A stretch of 25,412 bases of DNA, taken from the IMG/VR virus record IMGVR_UViG_3300046000_003092, positions 1 through 25,412 of that record; one strand, given 5' to 3'. The notes beneath the pieces were generated by a model that saw nothing but the letters and a program-made list of their open reading frames with translations, did no database searches and was not told where the DNA came from. This document shows positions 13,934-19,553 of this stretch, piece after piece (the stretch's first letter is position 1; each line of letters opens with the position of its first letter). The position numbers were made by a program, and so were the translations under genes. This stretch comes from a virus.

Positions 13934-14126
13934 AAACGAACTAATCCATATGGTAGATAGGCTTGACCGAGAGGGTGGCTTTGCCAAGGCACTAGGTCAG
14001 GCTTGTCTTTTGGCTGATGACGACAATCTTATGCGGTTATTTCAGGCATTCCCTGAGATACTATGCCGTCATAAAATAGAGGAGAGGGTTAGGCTTGCCT
14101 TTTCTGTCCCTACCCTTGTTTCGTAG
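13926..14126 (+). CDS. Small hypothetical, last gene of the array, convergent overlap
   Basis: The 66-aa product from ATG 13926 has ALGQACLLADDDNLMRLFQAF, a helical core I recall from small phage proteins (A..AD..N..RL..AFP). Its last 58 nt overlap the 3' end of the leftward primase gene. The overlap includes AGGAGAGGGTTAGGCTT, a near copy of the array's ribosome-binding leader, so the C-terminal 15 or so residues may be non-homologous read-through. Confidence 0.65.
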   Translation: MSRNELIHMVDRLDREGGFAKALGQACLLADDDNLMRLFQAFPEILCRHKIEERVRLAFSVPTLVS

Positions 14127-14854
14127 TCGTTAAAGTCTTCTCCATCTACATCTGATATCCAATACTTTTTGCCCGTAGATTTGGCGGTCTTTATACCTAC
14201 TGCGTCATGGTCGGCAACGATCACGCACTTATCTAATCTCTTGGCTAGGTTGCTTATATTTCCTGCGGAGAATGCGACATGAATCGTGTATCTCTTCCTA
14301 AGAAACTTCATAGTCCTACGGATAGATAGTGCGGTGGCATACCCCTCACAGATAATGTCCAATCCTTTATTATCAAAGACGGCAGACGCACCTCGTGTGA
14401 TTTGTCCCGTTAAAAACTTCTTGTTCCCACTTTTGTCTATCAATTGACATCCAACAAGATTACCCTCGATACGCATTGGGATCACCAACAGGTCGTTCCA
14501 TACATACCCTTTCTCAGCAGAGAAACCTTTTTTCTCCAAGTAAGGATGGCACTTCTTCTCTGCGTTGTTCAGTATCCATCCCGCTTTCTTACTAGCCTTG
14601 ACCTGTCGTTCCTGTTTAGACGCATCAGCGTCCTTCTTTTTCTGTTGCCACATTGGGTCAGGCTTGCTATCTCCCCTCCAAGATACGGGCTTTTCATGGA
14701 CTGCCCAATTCTGCACCGCACCCGTCCTCCCGTCATAGATATACGCACCATTCTTTTTGTGGGGGTGAGTAGTAGTCGGCACTCTTGTCCATTTGTCGAA
14801 GGTCAGGCTTTGAATAATTAACCCGTGCATCTCAGCGAATCTTTCAAAGTTCAC
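14069..14854 (-). CDS. TOPRIM-domain primase-like protein
   Basis: The 261-aa product has the TOPRIM motifs: LDIICEGYATALSI (catalytic E170), VIVADHDAVG (D215, D217) and ISDVDGEDFND near the end. TOPRIM proteins of this phage type act in primer synthesis or strand handling. The N-terminus (1-60) lacks CHC2 zinc cysteines, and there is no fused helicase domain. The start is the GTG at 14854: AGAGGAGG lies 7 nt upstream and the GTGA overlaps the stop of the upstream gene. An ATG at 14893 is also in frame but lacks this signal. A priming role beside an SF2 helicase is inferred. Confidence 0.85.
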   Translation of the reverse strand: MNFERFAEMHGLIIQSLTFDKWTRVPTTTHPHKKNGAYIYDGRTGAVQNWAVHEKPVSWRGDSKPDPMWQQKKKDADASKQERQVKASKKAGWILNNAEKKCHPYLEKKGFSAEKGYVWNDLLVIPMRIEGNLVGCQLIDKSGNKKFLTGQITRGASAVFDNKGLDIICEGYATALSIRRTMKFLRKRYTIHVAFSAGNISNLAKRLDKCVIVADHDAVGIKTAKSTGKKYWISDVDGEDFNDYETRVGTEKASLTLSSIL

Positions 14855-15576
14855 TTCATATCCTCCTCTGCCATCAAGCAGAAAATACCGCATTCAATGG
14901 ATTGTTCTTTAGGATAGTTCCCTGCATCAGTAGGCAGTTCGTCCAGATAACAGTCCTTAAAAACAGTATGCCCTTTGAACCTTTCCAACTTTGCCATGCG
15001 ATCAAAAGTTTCTGGGAAATCAACACGGATCTTATTCCAATATCCTTTACCGCCCTTTACACAACCTACGCAATTGTTATTGTGATACCCCAACTTATAC
15101 ATCTGTGGAAGTTCTATGCCAGCCTTTTGTATAAGAGCAAGACAGTCTTCCTTGCCCAATCCCTTTTCAATTAAAGGAGTCTTTATGTTTACATCCGCAT
15201 TCGCATCAATGAATCTATCTAAACGGCTTTGTTCTTCTGCTGTGTATCCGAAGACTTGGATGTCGGTCGGCAACTCAAACCTTTCTCTGATCTGTTTCTT
15301 TAAAGCCCTTGTGCATGGAGATCCGTATGGGGTTCGCATATAGTTCTTTTCAAACACCCGATAGATTGATCGGTCATAGAAGTCGTTCCCCAAGATTTCA
15401 ATCTTTTGCCCGAACCATTCCTCGCACTCGGCTAAGAATCTTTTATTGTCAGGGTGTTCTTCCTTTACCTCGGTATAGGCAACAATCACAGGAATCTTCC
15501 CTTTGTTGTCAACTAGGGTTAACTTTGTAGCAACGGCACTCGCTGCGCCACAACTAAACCAACAGACTATTCTCAT
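14851..15576 (-). CDS. PAPS-reductase-like PP-loop protein (adenine nucleotide alpha-hydrolase fold)
   Basis: The 241-aa product opens VCWFSCGAASAVATKL, a PP-loop (SCGAASA, 8-14) that binds ATP or PAPS in the adenine-nucleotide alpha-hydrolase fold. Cysteines cluster at SPC (88), NNCVGCVKGG (C169, C172) and SIECGIFC (C229, C233). The final ECGxxC recalls the catalytic ECGLH of true PAPS reductases but lacks the His. Such proteins are frequent in phages with unknown substrate; sulfur transfer or nucleotide chemistry are options. It sits between helicase and primase genes and overlaps both by 4 nt, so it is co-translated with replication proteins rather than sulfur genes. Confidence 0.85.
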   Translation of the reverse strand: MRIVCWFSCGAASAVATKLTLVDNKGKIPVIVAYTEVKEEHPDNKRFLAECEEWFGQKIEILGNDFYDRSIYRVFEKNYMRTPYGSPCTRALKKQIRERFELPTDIQVFGYTAEEQSRLDRFIDANADVNIKTPLIEKGLGKEDCLALIQKAGIELPQMYKLGYHNNNCVGCVKGGKGYWNKIRVDFPETFDRMAKLERFKGHTVFKDCYLDELPTDAGNYPKEQSIECGIFCLMAEEDMK

Positions 15577-17081
15577 GAAGATGCCCTTATTCTTTCAATC
15601 GTTCTTGCTAGTTTCTCTTGACCCTTACGATATGCAATAGATCTTGATTTAATCCAACCCATGGTTTCTGGGGATGGTTCTTTTGCTGTCGGTATAAGCC
15701 CTCTTGGGAATGCACCAAACTTCTCACGCACCTTATGATATGCCCACCCGTCCTTGATTCCTCTAGTCCTAGCGTAATAAAGTAGTTGAGAATAGAAGTC
15801 TTGTGGGCTAATCTTTAACTTAGCATTAGATACTGCTAGTTCTTCTAGTTCACCATCTATGTTAATGACCGATGAAACACGCTTACGGATGTGTCCACAG
15901 TTGTCGCACTTGTCTGTCTTGCTAGTCCATAGGGCTTCACAGGCTGGGCATTTCAGTTCTTTCTTTTCTCTTTCGGTCGGCTCTCTCTTGGCTTTCTCGC
16001 CACCATCCTTAAGTTCTTTTACCCCTTCCTCATACAGAGAATCCCAATCATCTTTAAATCGTAGGTAGTTCCCTGAATGATCTAGCCACAAGCCATACTC
16101 CTTGCCAGGATGGGTTCGCATGATGCGTCCTAACTGTTGGACATGGGATGAGAAAGACTTAGAAAATGGACGGGCAGATACCCCGATCATGACATCCGTT
16201 ACGTCAAACCCACGGGTCAGAATATCGGTAGCAATCAACCCATGGATCTCCGTGTCTGGCTTAGAAAAGTCTTCAATGGTATCCCGTTTAAAGTCATCAT
16301 CTTCCTTATAGGATATGGACTCAAACCGATACCCATGTTCTAGAAACTTTGCTTGTAGGTGTCTGCCATGTGCCACTCCTGAACAAAAGACAATCGTCTT
16401 TACAGGCTTACCAAATACTTCTAGGGTTTTCTTCTCCCATTCAGTAACGATATCTCCTGTAATCTTGATGCCTCGTTCTGTAACATCATCCGCAGACCAC
16501 TCGCCCGCTATCTTTTTTGCACCTTCCATGTCTATTTCTTTTGCAATAAAGACTCGCAGGGGACATAGCCACCCATCCGTTACTAGATCTCCCGTAGATT
16601 TAGCACCTACGATATGGGTATAGATACTCCCAAGACCTTTCGTAAAAGGGGATGCAGTCAGTCCTATGACTTTGATATGGGGATTGTCTTTAATAAATTT
16701 ATTAACACCACGCCTTGCTATGTGGCATTCATCTATGATGAGTAGATTGATATCAGGAAAGGTCTTCCGTCTTTCTAGTGTCTGTGCAGAGCAGACTTGA
16801 ATCCTCTCGTGTGGGCGGTATCTCCAATGGGTAGACTGCATGACTCCATGATCTATCCCATACTTGTCTAGACGGGCGCTGGTTTGATCGATCAATACAA
16901 TCCGATCCATTACCATGGCGGTCTTTTTATAACTCTCTGCAACCGCTTTCATGATTGCCATGGCTACCTCAGTCTTACCAAAGCCCGTTGGGGCATACAG
17001 TAATTGGCAACGATGGCCGTCAGAAAATCCCTGTCTAATCTTTTCCACCACCTCTACTTGGTGTGGTCGCAACTTCAGCAT
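15573..17081 (-). CDS. SF2 DEAD/DEAH-type helicase with C-terminal zinc ribbon
   Basis: The 502-aa product has Walker A APTGFGKT (30-37), DECH box (117-120), motif III GLTASP (140-145), IATDILTRGFDV (about 283-294) and motif VI QQLGRIMR (315-322), the order of a two-RecA-domain superfamily 2 helicase of the RecQ/RadB-like DEAD family. A four-cysteine knuckle (C378, C381, C392, C395) follows, probably a zinc site. It likely unwinds or remodels DNA in replication or recombination. ATG 17081 follows AGGAGAAAAGT, and a 6-bp hairpin lies directly upstream of that Shine-Dalgarno. Confidence 0.93.
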   Translation of the reverse strand: MLKLRPHQVEVVEKIRQGFSDGHRCQLLYAPTGFGKTEVAMAIMKAVAESYKKTAMVMDRIVLIDQTSARLDKYGIDHGVMQSTHWRYRPHERIQVCSAQTLERRKTFPDINLLIIDECHIARRGVNKFIKDNPHIKVIGLTASPFTKGLGSIYTHIVGAKSTGDLVTDGWLCPLRVFIAKEIDMEGAKKIAGEWSADDVTERGIKITGDIVTEWEKKTLEVFGKPVKTIVFCSGVAHGRHLQAKFLEHGYRFESISYKEDDDFKRDTIEDFSKPDTEIHGLIATDILTRGFDVTDVMIGVSARPFSKSFSSHVQQLGRIMRTHPGKEYGLWLDHSGNYLRFKDDWDSLYEEGVKELKDGGEKAKREPTEREKKELKCPACEALWTSKTDKCDNCGHIRKRVSSVINIDGELEELAVSNAKLKISPQDFYSQLLYYARTRGIKDGWAYHKVREKFGAFPRGLIPTAKEPSPETMGWIKSRSIAYRKGQEKLARTIERIRASS

Positions 17082-17092
17082 ACTTTTCTCCT

Positions 17093-17110
17093 GCTAGGAA
17101 ACTGCCTAGC
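17093..17110 (-). other. Small hairpin directly upstream of the helicase ribosome-binding site
   Basis: GCTAGG-AAACTG-CCTAGC is a perfect 6-bp inverted repeat. On the minus strand it ends immediately before AGGAGAAAAGTATG, the helicase Shine-Dalgarno and start. No T-run follows, so it may tune ribosome access or protect the mRNA rather than end transcription. Confidence 0.45.
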
Positions 17111-17118
17111 GTCAGTTA

Positions 17119-17916
17119 TTAAACAGCTTCTTTCTCTAACTTTTGTAATTGTTTTTTATACCAATTCAACTGTTTTTTCATCTCAGCATTTTCCCTCATA
17201 TAACCATCACGGCTGGTAGTCATGGACTCTAGTTCCTGTTCCAATCGTTTGTTATCAGCCCGTAGTTCCTCGATGGTTTGTTCTGCCATCTTCTTTTGTT
17301 CTGGAGAAACATCCATCACCTTAAGAGCCAACTGATCTAAGAGTTTTGTGTTCTCTTCTTCTAATTCTTTCTGAGTAACAAGCAGTTCTGTAACCTTATC
17401 GTCTTGGGTAAACTCAGTATCAACATTGGTTGGATTGTTTTGATTCTTGTTTCGTGCCTGTAATGGTTCTTTCTTTTTCTGTTTTGGCTTCTCAAGACTT
17501 TCTTTTATATCGTTAACAAAGGTATGGGATACACGGCAAAGTTTCCCAATCTCACGATTGGTTAATGAACCCCACTCCACATCATCTAATGCAATCAGAA
17601 CTGCCTTGCGCTTGTCCTTGTTGGTTCTTTTTAATCCGTGTTTATCGTTAGTCCCAAGCGCATACTCAAGGGCGTTGCGTAGTGTGCCATTGATAACATC
17701 TGCCTCGATGGTTGGCATCTTGGTTTGTTTGTGACCAAAGTATCTATGAAATCCATCTGCTAAATAGTAGTTGATCCCATCATAAAATACTGTCACGGGT
17801 GGCAGGGACTCCTTATTCAATAAGGCTTCTGCGTATTCCGTCACAGTTTTTTGATCTATCTCATCACGGGTCTGCGTTCCTTTGTCAATGATGATTTGTT
17901 CGAGCTTTAATTTCAT
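17119..17916 (-). CDS. ParB/Srx-fold N-terminal protein with HTH and coiled coil
   Basis: The 265-aa product has a ParB-like N-terminal domain with YLADGFHRYFGH (51-62), the counterpart of the GERRxRA/DGxHR motif. ALEYALGTNDKHGLKRTNKD and KRKAVLIALDDVEWG (about 82-116) and the HTH LTNREIGKLCRVSHTFVNDI (118-137) are typical of a ParB-like family common in phages. From about 180 a coiled coil runs to the end. DNA binding, possibly in replication or plasmid-like partition, or a nuclease activity, are both possible. TAGGAGAATGAA precedes the ATG. No ParA is seen here. Confidence 0.85.
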   Translation of the reverse strand: MKLKLEQIIIDKGTQTRDEIDQKTVTEYAEALLNKESLPPVTVFYDGINYYLADGFHRYFGHKQTKMPTIEADVINGTLRNALEYALGTNDKHGLKRTNKDKRKAVLIALDDVEWGSLTNREIGKLCRVSHTFVNDIKESLEKPKQKKKEPLQARNKNQNNPTNVDTEFTQDDKVTELLVTQKELEEENTKLLDQLALKVMDVSPEQKKMAEQTIEELRADNKRLEQELESMTTSRDGYMRENAEMKKQLNWYKKQLQKLEKEAV

Positions 17917-17925
17917 TTCATTCTC

Positions 17926-18111
17926 CTATTGAAATTGTCTTAATTGATCCAGCATATGTTCAAGATCCGACCGCTTAGGGTTTGGGTGCTTCAACATTTT
18001 TTGGGCTTTTGCTGCTTTCTCCTTCCAATGAATTGAACTCATTAGTCCGCCATTCATTACTGCTTGGGGAATTATTTTTAGTTGTTGAGTAATTTGTTCT
18101 TTCAAGTTCAT
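17926..18111 (-). CDS. Small helical protein overlapping the upstream gene out of frame
   Basis: The 61-aa product (MNLKEQITQQLKIIPQAVMN...) ends KRSDLEHMLDQLRQF, a well-formed helical C-terminus. It ends 9 nt before the ParB-like gene, whose Shine-Dalgarno begins at its stop. The first 137 nt overlap the gene starting at 18280 in another frame. Its codons look more protein-like than those of the overlapping frame there. Function unknown. Confidence 0.65.
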   Translation of the reverse strand: MNLKEQITQQLKIIPQAVMNGGLMSSIHWKEKAAKAQKMLKHPNPKRSDLEHMLDQLRQFQ

Positions 18112-18280
18112 GTTTATAAAAATCTCTTTCTTGTTTTAAGTTTTCTATTTCTTCTACAATTTCTTGTAGGCGTTTTTTCCCAAATGTATATGTAGATGAA
18201 TTTCCATTTAGTTCTAGTTTTAAAAACTCTAGCAAATCATCTTCTTCTATCCACCCTAAAAAGGGTATTGGTGTTTTCAT
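17975..18280 (-). CDS. Hypothetical protein with low-complexity tail
   Basis: The 101-aa product has an ordered first half (FLGWIEEDDLLEFLKLELNG and a helix RLQEIVEEIENLKQERDFY) and a Ser/Asn/Lys-rich last 45 residues that coincide with the overlapping 61-aa gene. GGGAGAGTAG precedes ATG 18280, immediately after the sigma-like gene stop. The tail may be a by-product of overlap after loss of an earlier stop codon. Confidence 0.65.
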   Translation of the reverse strand: MKTPIPFLGWIEEDDLLEFLKLELNGNSSTYTFGKKRLQEIVEEIENLKQERDFYKHELERTNYSTTKNNSPSSNEWRTNEFNSLEGESSKSPKNVEAPKP

Positions 18281-18481
18281 CTACTCTCCCAATAGATCTT
18301 GTTTTTTAATCCCACGTTTTTTTAGCTCTGCCCGCAACTTTTCTAGCGCCCGCTTCTCTATTTGTTGAATGTAGTTTCTAGTCACACCGAACAATTCTGC
18401 TACCTCATCCTGTGTCATTCTGAATTCTGTCTTAATGTTATCTATCATAGTTATATCAAGGTTCTCTTTTGGTGAGCGCAC
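18281..18481 (-). CDS. Small sigma-70 region 4-like HTH protein
   Basis: The 66-aa product contains TQDEVAELFGVTRNYIQQIE (23-42) followed by KRALEKLRAELKK, a close match to sigma-70 region 4.2 (EVAxxLGVSRERVRQIExRALxKLR). It lacks regions 2 and 3, so it cannot be a full sigma factor. It could bind -35 DNA or the RNA polymerase flap to redirect transcription, as some phage proteins do. The start is taken as GTG 18481, preceded by AGGTAGG with a 4-nt spacer; ATG 18448 is an alternative without a well-placed Shine-Dalgarno. The GTG and its Shine-Dalgarno lie in a 7-bp hairpin (18476-18499). Confidence 0.75.
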   Translation of the reverse strand: MRSPKENLDITMIDNIKTEFRMTQDEVAELFGVTRNYIQQIEKRALEKLRAELKKRGIKKQDLLGE

Positions 18482-18499
18482 TCAGCCTACCTAGTGCGC
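18476..18499 (-). promoter_or_regulatory. Hairpin holding Shine-Dalgarno in loop and GTG start in stem
   Basis: On the minus-strand RNA GCGCACU (18499..18493) pairs with AGUGCGC (18482..18476). The 10-nt loop AGGUAGGCUG contains the Shine-Dalgarno and the 3' arm contains the GUG start of the sigma-like gene. This would limit initiation unless opened. Confidence 0.55.
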
Positions 18500-18849
18500 C
18501 TTTAACCGTTTCTCTTTCGGAGCCACAGCACTCGACAGTCTTTCGTGGAGTAGGCACTATCTTCGCCACCTACTTGTGCAGTATCACATCCACTTACCCC
18601 CAGTCTGCTTACTCGCTATGTCGCTGGCGTTTTATCCGCTCAACATATCAAGGCTGGAAACGAAAAAAGACCGCTATAGTCTGTCGTTTCTAGGATATAA
18701 CACAGCGTAAATTCTCTGGACATAACTTACGTTGTGCGAAACAACAGACCATAACGGTCTATCTGTCCAGAATTTTACACCGAGTTCCCACTCAGCGTAA
18801 TCAGTATAGGAAAGACTTTGGGAAAATGCAACAGTATTAGGGAAAGTCC
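18482..18849 (-). ncRNA. Non-coding 368-nt stretch: predicted structured 5' leader RNA
   Basis: No credible gene is present. From a start near 18796 the minus-strand transcript could form the following. (a) A 9-bp stem, 18790-18798 with 18777-18785, capped by GGGA (GNRA) and including G-U pairs possible only in this strand. (b) A three-way junction: outer stem 18764-18775 with 18709-18722, and two 5-bp hairpins, 18746-18760 and 18731-18745. (c) A long hairpin, 18684-18693 with 18654-18663, with an inner AGAC/GTCT stem and a U-run. (d) AGTAGG/CCTACT, 18569-18574 with 18549-18554. (e) The start-codon hairpin at 18476-18499. The direction is inferred from the promoter at 18803-18831. Confidence 0.55.
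18803..18831 (-). promoter_or_regulatory. Leftward sigma-70-like promoter of the structured leader
   Basis: On the minus strand TTGCAT (18831..18826), a 17-bp spacer and TATACT (18808..18803; five of six -10 matches) predict a start at about 18796, which coincides with the base of the first leader stem. It would drive the sigma-like, ParB-like, helicase and primase genes. Confidence 0.65.
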
Positions 18850-18852
18850 CTA
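18838..18852. promoter_or_regulatory. Palindrome upstream of the leader promoter
   Basis: TAGGGA-AAG-TCCCTA is a 6-bp inverted repeat with a 3-nt centre, about 49 bp upstream of the predicted transcription start and overlapping the TAG stop of the AlpA-like gene. It may be an operator. Confidence 0.4.
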
Positions 18853-19059
18853 GAAAGTGGAAACGTTTCCACTTTGCTGGTCAATCCAATCAACGATATC
18901 CTTTATTTTCCATACCTTTACGGTTGCAGATAGCTCGATGGGCGGCGGAAACTTGCCTTGTGTAACCCATAAATTGATGCAAGACTTAGAAAGGGTGGTC
19001 AAATCCGCCACATCTTTGATACGTAACATTTGATGCTCTGACATTTTTACGATTTCCAT
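18850..19059 (-). CDS. AlpA/excisionase-type small HTH regulator
   Basis: The 69-aa product has LRIKDVADLTTLSKSCINLW followed by VTQGKFPPPIELSATVKVWK and DIVDWIDQQ, the standard AlpA layout: MerR-like helix-turn-helix, a wing with FPxPixL and a W-x-x-xDIxxWI helix. AlpA-like proteins act as phage and satellite regulators or recombination directionality factors. ATG 19059 follows ACGGAGGATCT, a strong Shine-Dalgarno. No integrase is seen, so a transcriptional role is favoured. Inverted repeats at 19144-19184 lie in its upstream region and could be its operators. Confidence 0.85.
   Translation of the reverse strand: MEIVKMSEHQMLRIKDVADLTTLSKSCINLWVTQGKFPPPIELSATVKVWKIKDIVDWIDQQSGNVSTF
18854..18875. 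promoter_or_regulatory. Perfect 22-bp palindrome, LacI/GalR operator-like (copy 2)
   Basis: The 22 bp read the same on both strands; the core GTGGAAACGTTTCCAC (18857-18872) equals the palindrome at 5042-5057, and 18 nt are shared in all. It lies in the last codons of the AlpA-like gene, centred about 68 bp upstream of the predicted leader promoter start, a position used by activators. Its regulator is unknown. Confidence 0.6.
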
Positions 19060-19143
19060 AGATCCTCCGTGTTGATGGAGTATTTATTCTTATGGATAAA
19101 GATCTGTATGTCATCACAGAAAAGTACTTAGTGCCGAAAAAGA

Positions 19144-19184
19144 GGGGTGTGACGCACGTGTGAGGAGAATAAACATCACACCCC
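19144..19184. promoter_or_regulatory. 9-bp inverted repeat with three GTGTGA half-sites
   Basis: GGGGTGTGA (19144-19152) and TCACACCCC (19176-19184) are perfect complements 23 nt apart. A further GTGTGA lies at 19158-19163, exactly 11 bp after the first (19147-19152). On the minus strand the stem is followed by TCTTTTTC, so it may also terminate the gene ending at 19236. The 176-nt gap 19060-19235 contains no gene. Confidence 0.5.
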
Positions 19185-19235
19185 AAGGGAGACGTCAACA
19201 GAAAAAGCTGAACAAAAACTGCTGACAAGGATAGT

Positions 19236-19553
19236 TTATTCCATAATTACTTCACGTACCATCCACTTACCAGATTTATCTTTTTTCCAACCATGTACTA
19301 CTATCTCCCACCCAGCAGATTTAACTAGGGGATACGTGTTTAAGCCCTTGATTTTATTCATTCTTGCAGACATATTTCCGTAGCTGGTCGTCTGGATTGC
19401 GACTGTTTTGCCTTCCTTGATGCAGAGGATATCCACGAAATTAAATAGGTCTTGCCTAATCTTGGCAAAAGGATTCCACCTCTCGGTGATCTCGCAAAGA
19501 TACCCCTGATCTCGCATTAATTTAAGACTTCTTTGAGTAGGGCTACTAGCCAT
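19236..19553 (-). CDS. Conserved phage protein, possible PD-(D/E)XK-like nuclease
   Basis: The 105-aa product has TQRSLKLMRDQGYLCEITER at the start, IRQDLFNFVDILCIK (32-46) and VAIQTTSYGNMSARMNKI (51-68), and ends with WEIVVHGW. The D41 ... IQxT arrangement (Q54, T56) resembles a degenerate PD-(D/E)XK nuclease core seen in a conserved phage family, with Gln/Thr in place of Glu/Lys. Activity is therefore uncertain. AGGA upstream of ATG 19553 is a modest Shine-Dalgarno. It is divergent from the gene at 19649. Confidence 0.7.
   Translation of the reverse strand: MASSPTQRSLKLMRDQGYLCEITERWNPFAKIRQDLFNFVDILCIKEGKTVAIQTTSYGNMSARMNKIKGLNTYPLVKSAGWEIVVHGWKKDKSGKWMVREVIME

Noticed and set aside
14444-14821. 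Long plus-strand open frame of 125 codons opposite the primase gene
   Set aside because: It is fully antisense to a gene with clear TOPRIM motifs, has no good ribosome-binding site and unlikely composition.
14069-17916. A DNA phosphorothioation (Dnd/Ssp-like) system from the ParB-like, helicase and PAPS-reductase-like genes
   Set aside because: No cysteine desulfurase or DndD/SspB-type protein is present. The ParB-like protein fits the common phage ParB/HTH family rather than DndB. The PAPS-like protein alone is not enough evidence.
18469-18693. Open frame of 74 codons on the plus strand in the non-coding gap
   Set aside because: It is Ser/Thr/Cys-rich, lacks a ribosome-binding site, is antisense to the predicted leader and overlaps the sigma-like gene start.
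18709-18775. Three-way junction that looks somewhat like a tRNA
   Set aside because: The two inner stems have 5-nt loops, there is no anticodon arm with a 7-nt loop, no TTCRANY T-loop and no third arm, so it is not a tRNA.
18850-19059. AlpA-like protein as an excisionase marking a prophage
   Set aside because: No integrase, attachment-site repeat or lysogeny repressor is seen in the window, so a lifestyle cannot be concluded from this gene alone.
19148-19180. CRP site (TGTGA-N6-TCACA) upstream of the AlpA-like gene
   Set aside because: The TGTGA and TCACA elements are 12 or 23 nt apart, not 6.
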